Below, piece by piece: positions 8,253 through 16,847 of a DNA stretch of 64,000 nucleotides. The notes under the pieces were generated by a model that was given only the letters and a program-made list of their open reading frames with translations, did no database searches and was not told where the DNA came from. The first letter of the stretch is position 1; each line of letters starts with the position of its first letter. Source of the stretch: Mesorhizobium sp. (GTDB lineage: Bacteria > Pseudomonadota > Alphaproteobacteria > Rhizobiales > Rhizobiaceae); contig NZ_SUGA01000016.1 in the NCBI RefSeq assembly GCF_004963255.1, positions 1-64,000 on the forward strand. Reading direction: 5' to 3'. A program made the translations under genes and the position numbers.

Positions 8253-8404
8253 GCGGCTCCCTTGCCGAAGGCTTTGGCTGCCTGATTTATGGCGATCAGT
8301 GGTTACCGTGCGATTACGCCATCAGGTTCCCGGGTTGAATAGGTCGCTTCAAGCACAACGGCGTGGATGTCGCGGTCGAAGACGAGCTGGATGCCTGCCT
8401 GTCG

Positions 8405-8597
8405 CGATCGTCGTCCTATGGCGGAGCAAGGAGCGAAGCGACGCGCGCAGACCATAGGATCATGCCGTTACATCTGAGCGATGCAGCGGTGCAGAAGAGC
8501 CTCTCTTCTGCACCGTCTTCATTCTTCGCGCGAGGTCACGGAATGGATCCTGGGGTCTGCGCGCCGCTTCGCGTCGCTCCGCCCGTGGATGACGAAG
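8405..8597. repeat. Dispersed inverted repeat element (GTCATCCT family)
   Basis: Its right arm (about 8535-8595: TCACGGAATGGATCCT, GGGTCTGCGC, then GGATGACGA) matches the right arm of the element at 42546-42608. The left end has GTCGTCCTATGG mirrored by CCATAGGAT. An internal hairpin around GGTGCAGAAGAG/CTCTTCTGCACC is also present. It is a non-coding mobile-looking or REP-like sequence. Confidence 0.65.
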
Positions 8598-8660
8598 TTC
8601 GGGCGCTTCGGTCAATTCCGAACGTATGTCGCGATCAGACAGCCGCCGGCACACAAACAA

Positions 8661-8684
8661 GCGGCCGCCATCGCCGGCGGCCGC
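8661..8684. terminator. Hairpin downstream of the SH3 protein gene
   Basis: A 9-bp perfect stem GCGGCCGCC/GGCGGCCGC with a 6-base loop lies 25 bases past the stop codon of the minus-strand SH3 gene. On that strand it is followed by TTGTTTG, a weak U-tract. Confidence 0.65.
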
Positions 8685-8708
8685 TCTTTTCATGGCGATC
8701 AGGCCGGA

Positions 8709-9314
8709 TCAGCGCATCACATAGACGATACGCCTCGTGCCCGGATCGACCAGCGCCGGCTGGTTGTTCACATAGACGTAGCGATACCGGTAATCCGGGA
8801 TCTCGCGCAGCTCGACCGTGTCGGGCAGCGTTGCGCCGGTCACCACTTCGCCGTCGAGATAGACCGGATCGACCCGGTGCTCGGTGACATAGGTGCCGAC
8901 CTCGGCCGGCGGCCTGCCGATCGATTCGATGGCGTCGTCGTTGGAGACGATGGCGCCGGTGTAGGTGTCCGTGGTATAGACGTCATCGGTCGGCGGCGCC
9001 ACGACGGCAATGCCGGCATCGGCCGGCCGGCGCGTCACGACAACGCGGCTGCCGCCGAAGTCACCCGTCACATAATCGGAATAGACCCAACCCTTGCCGC
9101 CTGCTTCGGCGATGGTGCACCATTTGCTGCCTTCGATGCAGCCATTGAGCGTGGCCGACTGGCCGGCCGCCAGCACGCCGACGACCGGATATTGCGGACC
9201 TGGGCCAGCGCGGACGTTCAAGTCGGTCACCGCCTGTACAGGGGTGTCGGCGAAAGCGGCGCCCGTGATAGTGAGCAGCGCACCGGCAAGCGCCGGAAAC
9301 AATAGGCGTTTCAT
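8709..9314 (-). CDS. Secreted SH3 domain / DUF1236 protein
   Basis: A 201-residue exported protein. The signal peptide (MKRLLFPALAGALLTITGAAFA) is followed by a bacterial SH3 fold at about residues 25-85 (TDLNVRAGPGPQYPVVGVL), usual in proteins that bind peptidoglycan. A C-terminal DUF1236-type segment follows (VELREIPDYRYRYVYVNNQ). The ATG at 9314 is chosen because GGAGAAAAC precedes it and the signal peptide starts there. A longer frame from 9362 would add an unlikely N-terminus. Function in the envelope is unknown. Confidence 0.85.
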   Translation of the reverse strand: MKRLLFPALAGALLTITGAAFADTPVQAVTDLNVRAGPGPQYPVVGVLAAGQSATLNGCIEGSKWCTIAEAGGKGWVYSDYVTGDFGGSRVVVTRRPADAGIAVVAPPTDDVYTTDTYTGAIVSNDDAIESIGRPPAEVGTYVTEHRVDPVYLDGEVVTGATLPDTVELREIPDYRYRYVYVNNQPALVDPGTRRIVYVMR

Positions 9315-9379
9315 GGTTTTCTCTCCGTTTTCAACGCTCCCTCGGGCTCGAAAACGAAACAAGGGCTTATGCGTTCCGG

Positions 9380-10474
9380 CTAAAGCGCCGCTGCCGGCTC
9401 ACGAATTGTTCCAGGCTTTTTCGGCGCGCCGGTCAGAAGGTCGTTCACGAAGGCCAGTTTTCGCGCCGACACCTCGGAAATCACGAAGGGGTAGAGGTCC
9501 GGCAGTCCCATGCAGCGGTTGATCGAATTGGAGGCCTCTGAAAGCACCAGCCAGCGGGCGAGGATTCTCTCGAACGGCTCCTGCACCGGATCTGGATCGC
9601 CAGGCGCCGGCTGCAAATGTCCGCCGGTATCGGCGCGCGGCAGGTCGCCGTCGCCGACGGTCTCCAGCCGCCCGAGCGGAAGATTCAGCGCATGCACCAT
9701 CTCGAGCGTGTCGGTGATGTGGAGATGATGCGCGAAGGTCTCGGCCCAATCCTCCCAGGGATGGGACGTGGCGTAGGCAGAGATGTGGCGCTGCTGCCAG
9801 TCCGGCGGCGCGCCGTTGGCGTAGTAGGCCTGCAAGGCCTGCTCGTAATCGATCCGCTCGTCGCCGAAGAGCGCGCGGAAAGCCGAAAGGCGCGCCGGAT
9901 TGTCACGGACCAACCGGTCCCAATAATAGTGGCCAAGCTCATGGCGGAAATGGCCGAGCAAGGTGCGGTAGTTCTCGCCCATCTCGACACGCCGGCGCTC
10001 GCGCTCGGCGGAATCGGCCTCGGCGACGTTGAGCGTGATCAATCCGTTGTCATGACCGGTCAGGATGCGTTCGCCGCCTGGACCGGCGCCAATCGGGTCG
10101 GCGAGAAAGTCGAAGGCCAGACCGGTCTCGTCCCCCGCATCGGCCTTGGGCATGACCGGCAGGCCGAGGGCGAGCAGAGAGTAGACGGCACGCTTCTTCG
10201 CCGCTTCGACCCGTATCCAGCGCCTGCGGTTGCCGTCGATGGAGAGGTCGGGAATGACCTTGTTGAGAGCGCAGGCGCGGCAGAAGGTCCGGCCGTTCTC
10301 GGCGCGCCAGTTGCACGCGCATTCATCGGCGTTGCCACATGGAAGGACGCCCTCGCCGCTGAGCACGAATTTCGCCTGCTCCGGGTCGTAGAGCACCAGG
10401 CTGGAACAGTTCAGACACTGGGCGTTCTCGAAATAAAGGCGGTGCCCGCAGTTTGGACAATCGAAGAGCTTCAT
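9380..10474 (-). CDS. Putative zinc-binding metallopeptidase with N-terminal zinc ribbon
   Basis: A 364-residue cytosolic protein. The N-terminus has a zinc ribbon (Cys6, Cys9, Cys20, Cys23) and a second Cys cluster (46-68). The middle carries the metallopeptidase motif HELGH at 178-182. This matches the family of putative zinc-binding peptidases (Peptidase_Mx, PF15887), whose substrate is not known. The length is normal. It stands alone, divergent from the lytic transglycosylase across a 302-base gap. Confidence 0.85.
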   Translation of the reverse strand: MKLFDCPNCGHRLYFENAQCLNCSSLVLYDPEQAKFVLSGEGVLPCGNADECACNWRAENGRTFCRACALNKVIPDLSIDGNRRRWIRVEAAKKRAVYSLLALGLPVMPKADAGDETGLAFDFLADPIGAGPGGERILTGHDNGLITLNVAEADSAERERRRVEMGENYRTLLGHFRHELGHYYWDRLVRDNPARLSAFRALFGDERIDYEQALQAYYANGAPPDWQQRHISAYATSHPWEDWAETFAHHLHITDTLEMVHALNLPLGRLETVGDGDLPRADTGGHLQPAPGDPDPVQEPFERILARWLVLSEASNSINRCMGLPDLYPFVISEVSARKLAFVNDLLTGAPKKPGTIREPAAAL

Positions 10475-10776
10475 GAGTGATCAGCCTGCAGGGTCGGAAC
10501 GTGGAGGTGGACTCGGGTTCTAACGCCGGCAGACATCCGGCGTTCCACCGCTATTTCGCCAGCTCTTTGCCGCGACAAGCTCCCGAACCGGCGCCAATCA
10601 TCATGACGTCAACCTCTTTCATGAGGCAAGCCCGCCACACCTGACGGCCGATCGCAGCGGATTGCCCTTCTTTCGCCAGTGTCGGGTGTCACGTGCTCCG
10701 CGAGGGCGGTGACAACCCGGCGTTTCGCTGGCAAATTCACAACCGGGACGTGATTCAGGCAATTCAGGAGAACGAG
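10475..10776. other. Divergent intergenic region
   Basis: No gene is supported. The region holds a hairpin AACGCCGG/CCGGCGTT (10522-10529 with 10537-10544, 7-base loop) and should carry promoters for the metallopeptidase (minus) and lytic transglycosylase (plus). No clear -35/-10 pair could be assigned. The open frame from 10693 is an in-frame extension of the downstream gene. Confidence 0.5.
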
Positions 10777-11574
10777 ATGGCATTTTTTGCCAAGGGAAGG
10801 ATTTTTGCGGCGGCCGTGGTGGCGACGCTGGCGCTGGCGGCGGGCGCCGAGGCGGCGCCGAGCTGTGGCAAGAACGGCGCCGGCTTTGACGCCTGGAAAC
10901 AGGATTTTGCCGGCGAGGCCAGAGCCGAGGGTGTCGGCCAGAGGGGCCTGTCCGCGCTGGCGGGTGCTACCTACGCCACCAGGACGATCGCCGCTGACCG
11001 GGCGATCCACAAGGCGTTCAGCGGCTCGGTGGAAAGCTTCATGCAGCGGCGCGGCGCGTCCGCGATCATCTCCCGAGGCCGTGCGCTGAAGAAAGCAAAC
11101 GCGGCGATGTTCGCCAATATCGAGCGTACCTATGGCGTGCCGCCGGGCGTGCTGCTCGCCATCTGGGGCATGGAAACCGGTTTCGGCGCCTCGATGGGCA
11201 ACCAGAACACGGTTTCGGCGATCGTGACGCTCGCCTATGACTGCCGCCGCCCGGATTATTTCAGGCCACACGCCATCGCCGCGCTGAAGCTGGTCGATCG
11301 CGGCGCGCTCAGCGCCTCCTCCGTCGGCGCCATGCATGGCGAGATCGGCCACACTCAGTTCCTGCCCGGAAACGTGCTGAAATACGGCGTGGGCAGCGGC
11401 AATTTGCGCGACCGCAACACGGCGCTGGCGTCCACCGCCAACTTCCTCAAGGGCCATGGCTGGCGCGCCGGCGCGAGCTACGAGGCCAATATGGGCGCGA
11501 TCGCCGGCTGGAACTCGGCAAGCGTCTATCAGCAGGCTATCGCCCGCATCGCCGAGGCGATCGACGCGGATTGA
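10777..11574 (+). CDS. Lytic murein transglycosylase (MltB/SLT_2 type)
   Basis: A 265-residue periplasmic enzyme that cleaves peptidoglycan glycan strands with formation of 1,6-anhydro-muramic acid. The signal peptide runs to about residue 27 (ALAAGAEAAPS). The catalytic glutamate is Glu133 in IWGMETGFGA. GEIGHTQFLPGNVLKYGV is a further family motif. The AGGAG at 10766-10770 selects this ATG over upstream frame extension from 10693. It ends at a strong terminator. There is no C-terminal peptidoglycan-binding domain, so it is the short form. Confidence 0.92.
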   Translation: MAFFAKGRIFAAAVVATLALAAGAEAAPSCGKNGAGFDAWKQDFAGEARAEGVGQRGLSALAGATYATRTIAADRAIHKAFSGSVESFMQRRGASAIISRGRALKKANAAMFANIERTYGVPPGVLLAIWGMETGFGASMGNQNTVSAIVTLAYDCRRPDYFRPHAIAALKLVDRGALSASSVGAMHGEIGHTQFLPGNVLKYGVGSGNLRDRNTALASTANFLKGHGWRAGASYEANMGAIAGWNSASVYQQAIARIAEAIDAD

Positions 11575-11594
11575 TCGAATCCCCAGTTCTACGC

Positions 11595-11622
11595 AAAGCC
11601 CGGCCTGCGCCGGGCTTTTTTT
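11595..11622 (+). terminator. Rho-independent terminator after the lytic transglycosylase
   Basis: A 10-bp perfect stem AAAGCCCGGC/GCCGGGCTTT with loop CTGC is followed by a T-run, 20 bases after the stop codon. Confidence 0.9.
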
Positions 11623-11686
11623 GTTACGAAGCAAGGGTCAAAACCGAACCACCGGAACGACCGGGTCCGATCTCATCACCTAACTC

Positions 11687-12271
11687 TCAATCATTCGCGT
11701 AGCCGCTCAATGGACATTTCCGGGAAACGGGAATCTGGAAAGTACCGGTAGTGCCGCTGCAGGTACGGAATTTGGAGTTCCGCGGCGCTGGAGCAGCCAC
11801 CCTTGACTTACCCTCGATCACTGTCGGGACTCCGGCAGCTTGCGAGTAGCTGCCGCCTAAGGGGCATTTCTCGGAAGCGGAAACCTCGAAGGAGCCGGTG
11901 ATAACATTTGAGCAGGTACGGAATCTAGAGTTCCGCGGCGGCGGCGTGGCCGCCGCCGCCTTTGACTTGCCCTTGATGACCAACCAGATTTCGGTCGGTT
12001 GATCGAGCTGCACCCTGTTTATGTCGGAGTAGCTGATCCGGCCGCTGCGTATCCCTTCGGCAAGGCGCTGACAGAACAGGGCCGGCATGCGCTCTTGCGA
12101 GACGCCCATGAAAGAGGCGATTTCGTGCTTGAACGTGATGCTCCATAAATGGACAGCGGAGATGCACCCGTCCAAATTAGCCTTAGACGCCTGCTTCGGG
12201 CCTGCTTGCGAGGGCCCGCACGCCATCAAGGTCAACGTCGCCGCAACCAGAAGAGAAATACTACTTTTCAC
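11687..12271 (-). CDS. Predicted lipoprotein with a duplicated Cys-containing motif
   Basis: I do not recognise the family. From the GTG at 12271 (GGGGAG ten bases upstream) it encodes 194 residues beginning VKSSISLL, with lipobox LMAC at Cys18. The middle (about 30-105) has a single CISAVHLWSITFKHEI region. The C-terminal part has two copies of a roughly 27-residue unit: RNSRFRTCS...EKCPLGG and RNSKFRTCS...RKCPLSG, each with two cysteines, separated by a variable linker. The gene and its upstream region look AT-richer than their surroundings, which may mean recent acquisition. It starts at GTG, not at the upstream ATG at 12355. Confidence 0.65.
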   Translation of the reverse strand: MKSSISLLVAATLTLMACGPSQAGPKQASKANLDGCISAVHLWSITFKHEIASFMGVSQERMPALFCQRLAEGIRSGRISYSDINRVQLDQPTEIWLVIKGKSKAAAATPPPRNSRFRTCSNVITGSFEVSASEKCPLGGSYSQAAGVPTVIEGKSRVAAPAPRNSKFRTCSGTTGTFQIPVSRKCPLSGYAND

Positions 12272-12380
12272 TGTCAAAACTCCCCGTATCCCACTTGCGA
12301 ACTTAATTAGAGCGGCGGAAAGGTCAAACGATAATTTCTCTGAATTGATCTGCACTTTTTTTATATTAGATGTTTGAAAT

Positions 12381-12404
12381 AAAAACCCGGCGTTTCCGCC
12401 GGGT
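12381..12404 (-). terminator. Rho-independent terminator of argG
   Basis: The stem ACCCGGCG/CGCCGGGT (12385-12392 with 12397-12404, loop of four) is followed by five T on the minus strand, 32 bases past the argG stop codon. Confidence 0.85.
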
Positions 12405-12435
12405 CGTTTGATCGCTGCCGTATCGGCAAAATATA

Positions 12436-13659
12436 TCAGTGCTTGCGGTCTCTCGCGGCCAGCGTCCTCAGCCGGAGTCCGTTCAGCCGGATAAAGCCTT
12501 CCGCGTCCTTCTGGTCGTAGGCGCCACGGTCGTCCTCGAAGGTGACCAGCGCATCCGAGTAAAGCGTCTTCTTCGACTTGCGGCCGGTGACGATGACATT
12601 GCCCTTGTAGAGCTTCAGCCGCACCGTGCCTTCGACGTCTTCCTGGCTCTTGTCGATCATCGCCTGCAGCATGACGCGCTCGGGCGAGAACCAGAAGCCG
12701 TTGTAGATGAGCTCGGCATAGCGCGGCATGAACTCGTCCTTGAGGTGCGCGGCGCCCCGGTCGAGCGTGATCGATTCGATCGCCCGGTGGGCGGCGATCA
12801 GGATCGTGCCGCCGGGAGTCTCATAGACGCCGCGCGACTTCATGCCGACGAAACGGTTCTCGACCAGGTCGAGGCGGCCGATGCCGTTGTCGCGGCCGAG
12901 GTCGTTCAGCGCCGCCAGCATGGTGGCCGGCGACAGCTTCTTGCCGTTGAGCGCGACTGGATCGCCCTTGAGGAACTCGATCTCGATCTCGGTGACGGCG
13001 TCGGGCGCGTCCATCGGCGAGACGGTGCGCTGGTGGACGAATTCCGGCGGCTCGCTCCACGGGTCCTCCAGCACCTTGCCCTCGGAGGAGGAGTGCAAAA
13101 GGTTGGCGTCGACCGAGAAGGGGGCTTCGCCGCGCTTGTCCTTCGGCACCGGGATCTGATGCTGTTCAGCGAAGTTCAGAAGGTCGGTGCGCGACTTGAA
13201 CGACCATTCGCGCCAGGGCGCGATGACCTTGATGTCCGGGTTCAGCGCAAAAGCCGACAATTCGAAGCGGACCTGGTCGTTGCCCTTGCCGGTGGCGCCA
13301 TGGGCGATCGCGTCGGCGCCGGTCTCCTGGGCGATCTCGACCAGATGCTTGGTGATCAGCGGCCGGGCGATCGAGGTGCCGAGCAGATAGGTGCCTTCAT
13401 AGACGGCGTTGGCGCGGAACATCGGGAAGACGAAGTCGGCGACGAACTCCTCGCGCACGTCGACGATACGGATATCCTTGATGCCCATCATCTCGGCCTT
13501 GCGGCGCGCCGGCTCCAGCTCGCCGCCCTGGCCGAGATCGGCGGTGAAGGTGACGACTTCGGCGCCGAGTTCGGTCTGCAGCCATTTCAGGATGATGGAG
13601 GTGTCGAGGCCGCCGGAATAGGCGAGCACGACTTTCTTGACGTTTTTGAATTTGGACAT
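12436..13659 (-). CDS. argG: Argininosuccinate synthase
   Basis: A 407-residue cytosolic ligase that joins citrulline and aspartate with ATP in arginine synthesis. The N-terminal ATP-pyrophosphatase P-loop is AYSGGLDTSI at about residues 13-22. Further conserved stretches are GKGNDQVRFE and PWREWSFKSRTDLLNF. The length is normal. It is monocistronic with its own terminator at 12381-12404 and a 190-base gap to the divergent LysE-type gene. Confidence 0.97.
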   Translation of the reverse strand: MSKFKNVKKVVLAYSGGLDTSIILKWLQTELGAEVVTFTADLGQGGELEPARRKAEMMGIKDIRIVDVREEFVADFVFPMFRANAVYEGTYLLGTSIARPLITKHLVEIAQETGADAIAHGATGKGNDQVRFELSAFALNPDIKVIAPWREWSFKSRTDLLNFAEQHQIPVPKDKRGEAPFSVDANLLHSSSEGKVLEDPWSEPPEFVHQRTVSPMDAPDAVTEIEIEFLKGDPVALNGKKLSPATMLAALNDLGRDNGIGRLDLVENRFVGMKSRGVYETPGGTILIAAHRAIESITLDRGAAHLKDEFMPRYAELIYNGFWFSPERVMLQAMIDKSQEDVEGTVRLKLYKGNVIVTGRKSKKTLYSDALVTFEDDRGAYDQKDAEGFIRLNGLRLRTLAARDRKH

Positions 13660-13849
13660 TTTTGGCGGTTCCGCGGGAAAAAGCTTCGGGGGCGAGTATC
13701 ACGCCGTTTCCGGGCGGCGCAAGAGACGAAGGCGCGCCGGGCTATGGCACAGGCTGGGCCAGATGTTTGCCAGGACAGACGCTGGCGCGGCAGAAAGCGC
13801 CGCGTTATAGGGCTGCGCGATCCACCCGAGGCGACCCCCGAGGCGACCA

Positions 13850-14491
13850 ATGTCCTTCATTCCCGACACTTCGACGCTCATCCAGTTCGCCATTGCCACC
13901 ATCATCCTGGCGATCACGCCGGGGCCGGACATGACGCTGTTCGTCTCGCGCACGCTGAGCCAGGGCCGCGCCACCGGCTTCGCCTCGATGGCTGGCGCGC
14001 TCACCGGCACGCTGATCCACACAACGCTGGTGGTGGTCGGCATCTCGGCGCTGATCGTCGCTTCGCCGATGGCCTTCTTCGTGCTCAAGATCTTCGGCGC
14101 AGGCTATCTGGTGTTTCTGGCCTGGCAGGCGGTGACGAAGGGCTCGGCCTTCTCGCCGGAGAAGCGGACGGGACCGCAGGTTTCGCTGTTCCGCAGCTGG
14201 GCGGCCGGGCTCGGCGTCAACCTGCTCAACCCGAAGATCATCCTGTTCTTCATGACCTTCCTGCCGCAATTCGTCTCCGCGCATGATCCCAACGCGTCCG
14301 GCAAACTGTTCTTCCTCGGCGTGATGTTCATCGCGCTGTCGATCCCGGTGACGGCGCCGATGGTGCTGGCGGCGGAAAAATTCTCGGCGGCGATGAAGGC
14401 AAGCCCGCGCGTCACGCGGGGGGTCGATTATCTGTTTGGCGGCGTGTTCTCGGCCTTCGCGCTCAAGATCCTGACCGCGCAGGCGAAGTAG
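13850..14491 (+). CDS. LysE/RhtB family amino acid exporter
   Basis: A 213-residue inner-membrane protein with about six transmembrane segments. The family signature appears near the N-terminus (ITPGPDMTLFVSRTLSQG) and in NLLNPKIILFFMTFLPQF in the middle. Proteins of this family export amino acids such as lysine, threonine or homoserine. The substrate here is unknown. It is convergent with the MFS gene at a 34-base gap. Confidence 0.9.
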   Translation: MSFIPDTSTLIQFAIATIILAITPGPDMTLFVSRTLSQGRATGFASMAGALTGTLIHTTLVVVGISALIVASPMAFFVLKIFGAGYLVFLAWQAVTKGSAFSPEKRTGPQVSLFRSWAAGLGVNLLNPKIILFFMTFLPQFVSAHDPNASGKLFFLGVMFIALSIPVTAPMVLAAEKFSAAMKASPRVTRGVDYLFGGVFSAFALKILTAQAK

Positions 14492-14525
14492 CTGTCGCTC
14501 GGCGCTTGCGGCAATCGGCAAGGGT

Positions 14526-15770
14526 TCAGCGATATATCTTCACCGTATGCCTTGCGAGAGCGATCGTCGCCGCGGCGGCGATGAGCGCGCAGACGCCCGG
14601 CCATCCCCAATGGCCGTAGATCTTGACGCCGATCCACGAGCCGGCGCTGCCGCCGAGGAAAACCGAGGTCATATAGGCCGTGTTGAGCCTGCTGCGGGCG
14701 TCGGGCCGGATCGCGAAGACACGCGCCTGGTTGGCGGTTTGACCGCTTTGCACGGCGATATCGAGAAGCAGCATGCCCGCCGTGAGCGCCAACAGGCCTG
14801 TTGCTCCGCCAAGCGCGCCGCCGAGCAGGACGATCGCCGCCGCGATGCCGGTGACAAAGGCGAGCGGGCTGACGACGTCTGGGCCCTTGCGGTCGATCAG
14901 CCGGCCGACGACCGGCGTGCAGAGCACGCTGGCCGCGCCGACCAGCGCGATCAGCCCGACCGCCTGGCCGCCGAGATGGTACAGCGGTCCGCCAAGCAGC
15001 AAGGCCAGGCTCGTCCAGGCGGCGGTGAAGGCGCCGAACATCAGCGCCTGGTAAAGGCAGGAGCGGCGCAGCTCCGGCTCGTCGCAAAAGAGGATGAATG
15101 CCGCCGCGACCAGCGAAGGATAACGCTGCGAAGATGTCGGCGCCGTCCTGGGCAGCACGAGGCCAAGCAGAACGGCGAAGGCGAACAGCGCCGCCGCGGC
15201 GACCAGGTACGGTCCGCGCCAGCCGAGATGCTCGCCGAGAAAGCCGCCGAAGGTGCGGGCCAAAAGAATGCCGGCCAGCAATCCGCTGAGCAGCGTGCCG
15301 GTGACCGCCCCGCGCCGCTCCGGCGGCATCAGTCCGGCCGCCATCGGCAGCAGGATCTGCGGCACCACGGTGGTGATGCCCGTCGCCATGCTTGCGACTG
15401 CCAGCACCGGCAGCGTCGGCGCCTGGCTGGCGATCAGAAGTGCTGCGGCCGTCAGCGTCAACAGGGTTGCGACAAGCGGACGATGCGGCAGCCGGTCTCC
15501 CAACGGCACCAGCAGCAGAAGGCCAAGCGCATAGCCAAGTTGGGCGGTGGTGACGACCAGAGCCGCCGTGTCGGCAGGGACGTGCAGGTCGGACGCGATC
15601 AGCAGCGTGATGGCTTGCGGGAAGTAAATGGTGGCGACGCTTACGCCGCAGGCGATGGAGAGGATGAACAGCAGGCCGGCACCGAGGCCGGAGGGACTGC
15701 GTTCGGCCGGTTGATCGAGCCGTTCGGCCACGGCGGCGGCCGAGCCGCCATTCATTTCGCCTTCCGCCAC
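14526..15770 (-). CDS. MFS transporter (12-helix, drug/sugar efflux type)
   Basis: A 414-residue secondary transporter with about 12 hydrophobic helices. The motif A loop is seen as PLGDRLPHRPLV after helix 2, and its counterpart GRLIDRKGPDVV occurs in the second half. The best start is the GTG at 15770, with GGAG ten bases upstream. An in-frame ATG at 15755, also with a GGAAGG site, is a good alternative. Such proteins often export drugs or metabolites. The substrate is unknown. No adjacent regulator is visible. Confidence 0.85.
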   Translation of the reverse strand: MAEGEMNGGSAAAVAERLDQPAERSPSGLGAGLLFILSIACGVSVATIYFPQAITLLIASDLHVPADTAALVVTTAQLGYALGLLLLVPLGDRLPHRPLVATLLTLTAAALLIASQAPTLPVLAVASMATGITTVVPQILLPMAAGLMPPERRGAVTGTLLSGLLAGILLARTFGGFLGEHLGWRGPYLVAAAALFAFAVLLGLVLPRTAPTSSQRYPSLVAAAFILFCDEPELRRSCLYQALMFGAFTAAWTSLALLLGGPLYHLGGQAVGLIALVGAASVLCTPVVGRLIDRKGPDVVSPLAFVTGIAAAIVLLGGALGGATGLLALTAGMLLLDIAVQSGQTANQARVFAIRPDARSRLNTAYMTSVFLGGSAGSWIGVKIYGHWGWPGVCALIAAAATIALARHTVKIYR

Positions 15771-15900
15771 GGCCCTGCTCCTATCTGTCTTGCCAGAATG
15801 TCTCGGCGCGGCGCGCCAAATTCGATACGGGCAGCCTGTTCAAGTCGATGGGTTTTGACATGATCCGCTGCGGAAAAGTCTGCAACTTTTCGTCATCAGC

Positions 15901-16368
15901 TCAAGGGTCCGCGTCGGGCAGCGGGTCGCGGCGCCAGGTGCCGGCCCAGCGGCCGGCGGAGAGCCAGTAGAAGATGCCGCCGACCATGCCGCTGCCGGTC
16001 ACGGCCAAGCGGACATTGGTCGCGGTGACATCGAAATTGGCATCGCCCAGATTATGCACGAAGCCGAGGAAGACGATGGCGACGACCGCGCCGCCCAGCG
16101 CGTAGAACAGCCAGTCGCGCCGGCCAAGCACCTCGGCCGCCAGGATCACGACGGCCGCCGGCATGAAGGCGAAATAGGCGACGAACAGTGCCACGAACGG
16201 CACCGAAAAATAGAGCGCCGGCGCGATCGTCGGGTGGCTTGGCTCCAGCGCATAGCCGAAATAACCGAGGAAAAGCGCGTTGAGAAAGGCGCTCGCCGCC
16301 AGCGAGCCGACAACATAGCCAATCAGGATGACGGCGAAGCGGACGAGATAGGCGATGATGCGCCTCAT
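15901..16368 (-). CDS. Four-helix membrane protein, second paralogue of the rlmN operon
   Basis: A 155-residue protein of unknown function with four predicted transmembrane segments (about 5-28, 46-70, 80-102, 120-136). Its start codon overlaps the stop of the upstream membrane protein gene as ATGA (16365-16368), so it is probably translationally coupled. It resembles that neighbour in length and layout and in the last helix (GSGMVGGIFYWLSAGR against PGGFAGGFAYWALVRR), suggesting an old tandem duplication. The frame is open upstream to 16722 but that part overlaps the neighbour and is not real. Confidence 0.7.
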   Translation of the reverse strand: MRRIIAYLVRFAVILIGYVVGSLAASAFLNALFLGYFGYALEPSHPTIAPALYFSVPFVALFVAYFAFMPAAVVILAAEVLGRRDWLFYALGGAVVAIVFLGFVHNLGDANFDVTATNVRLAVTGSGMVGGIFYWLSAGRWAGTWRRDPLPDADP

Positions 16369-16847
16369 GCCCAAAACCACTGTCTGTTGCTCGGCAGAGA
16401 TCGTCTGACCAATGCCCAGTAAGCAAAGCCACCAGCGAAACCACCTGGGACACAGGGCAACAATATTTTTAAGGGCATTCCCAACAGGGGTATCCGCGGC
16501 GGGAGGGGGTCGAGCATCTGAAGTCCGAGATCGAAGATCGCCAGGGCAAGGATGGCGTCGAGGACGCCGGCGCATGCGTATGGCAGCCAGCCAACCCAGC
16601 CAGTTCGGCGCGCGACGAACAGCGTCAAAAGAAAACCGGGTAGCGCCGTCGGAAATGTGATCGCCAACCCTACCGAGTAAATGTCGACCAGCTGGCGACT
16701 GTTGGCATAGATCGATCCCCATGCACCATTATCAGGCAGGGCGCTGGGTGCCAGCATGGCAAACACAGTGATGGCGGCCGCGATCAAAACGGCGGCGAGA
16801 TAGCCCATACAGGCGAGAGCGATGCGACCCCAGGGGAGATCGCTCAC
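16365..16847 (-). CDS. Four-helix membrane protein, first paralogue of the rlmN operon
   Basis: A 160-residue protein of unknown function starting at a GTG (16847) that overlaps the rlmN stop codon as GTGA. Four hydrophobic segments are seen at about 8-30, 55-78, 85-108 and 128-148. It is likely translated by coupling from rlmN, and its own stop overlaps the next gene start. The GTG start inside the rlmN end and the lack of an independent ribosome site support coupling. The role is unknown, and operon position does not prove a link to RNA methylation. Confidence 0.7.
   Translation of the reverse strand: MSDLPWGRIALACMGYLAAVLIAAAITVFAMLAPSALPDNGAWGSIYANSRQLVDIYSVGLAITFPTALPGFLLTLFVARRTGWVGWLPYACAGVLDAILALAIFDLGLQMLDPLPPRIPLLGMPLKILLPCVPGGFAGGFAYWALVRRSLPSNRQWFWA

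Larger units (their letters stand above)
8253..8708. other. Intergenic region containing a dispersed repeat
   Basis: No supported gene. The 8410-8600 part is a copy of the GTCATCCT-type repeat, and 8661-8684 is a strong hairpin. The remaining 8253-8390 stretch, upstream of the CPBP gene, probably holds its promoter. Confidence 0.6.

Noticed and set aside
12439..14286. 615-codon plus-strand frame across argG and the start of the LysE gene
   Set aside because: Antisense to argG and out of phase with the real LysE gene; composition artefact.
14547..15863. 438-codon plus-strand frame over the MFS gene
   Set aside because: Gln/Arg/Asp-rich antisense shadow with no domain.
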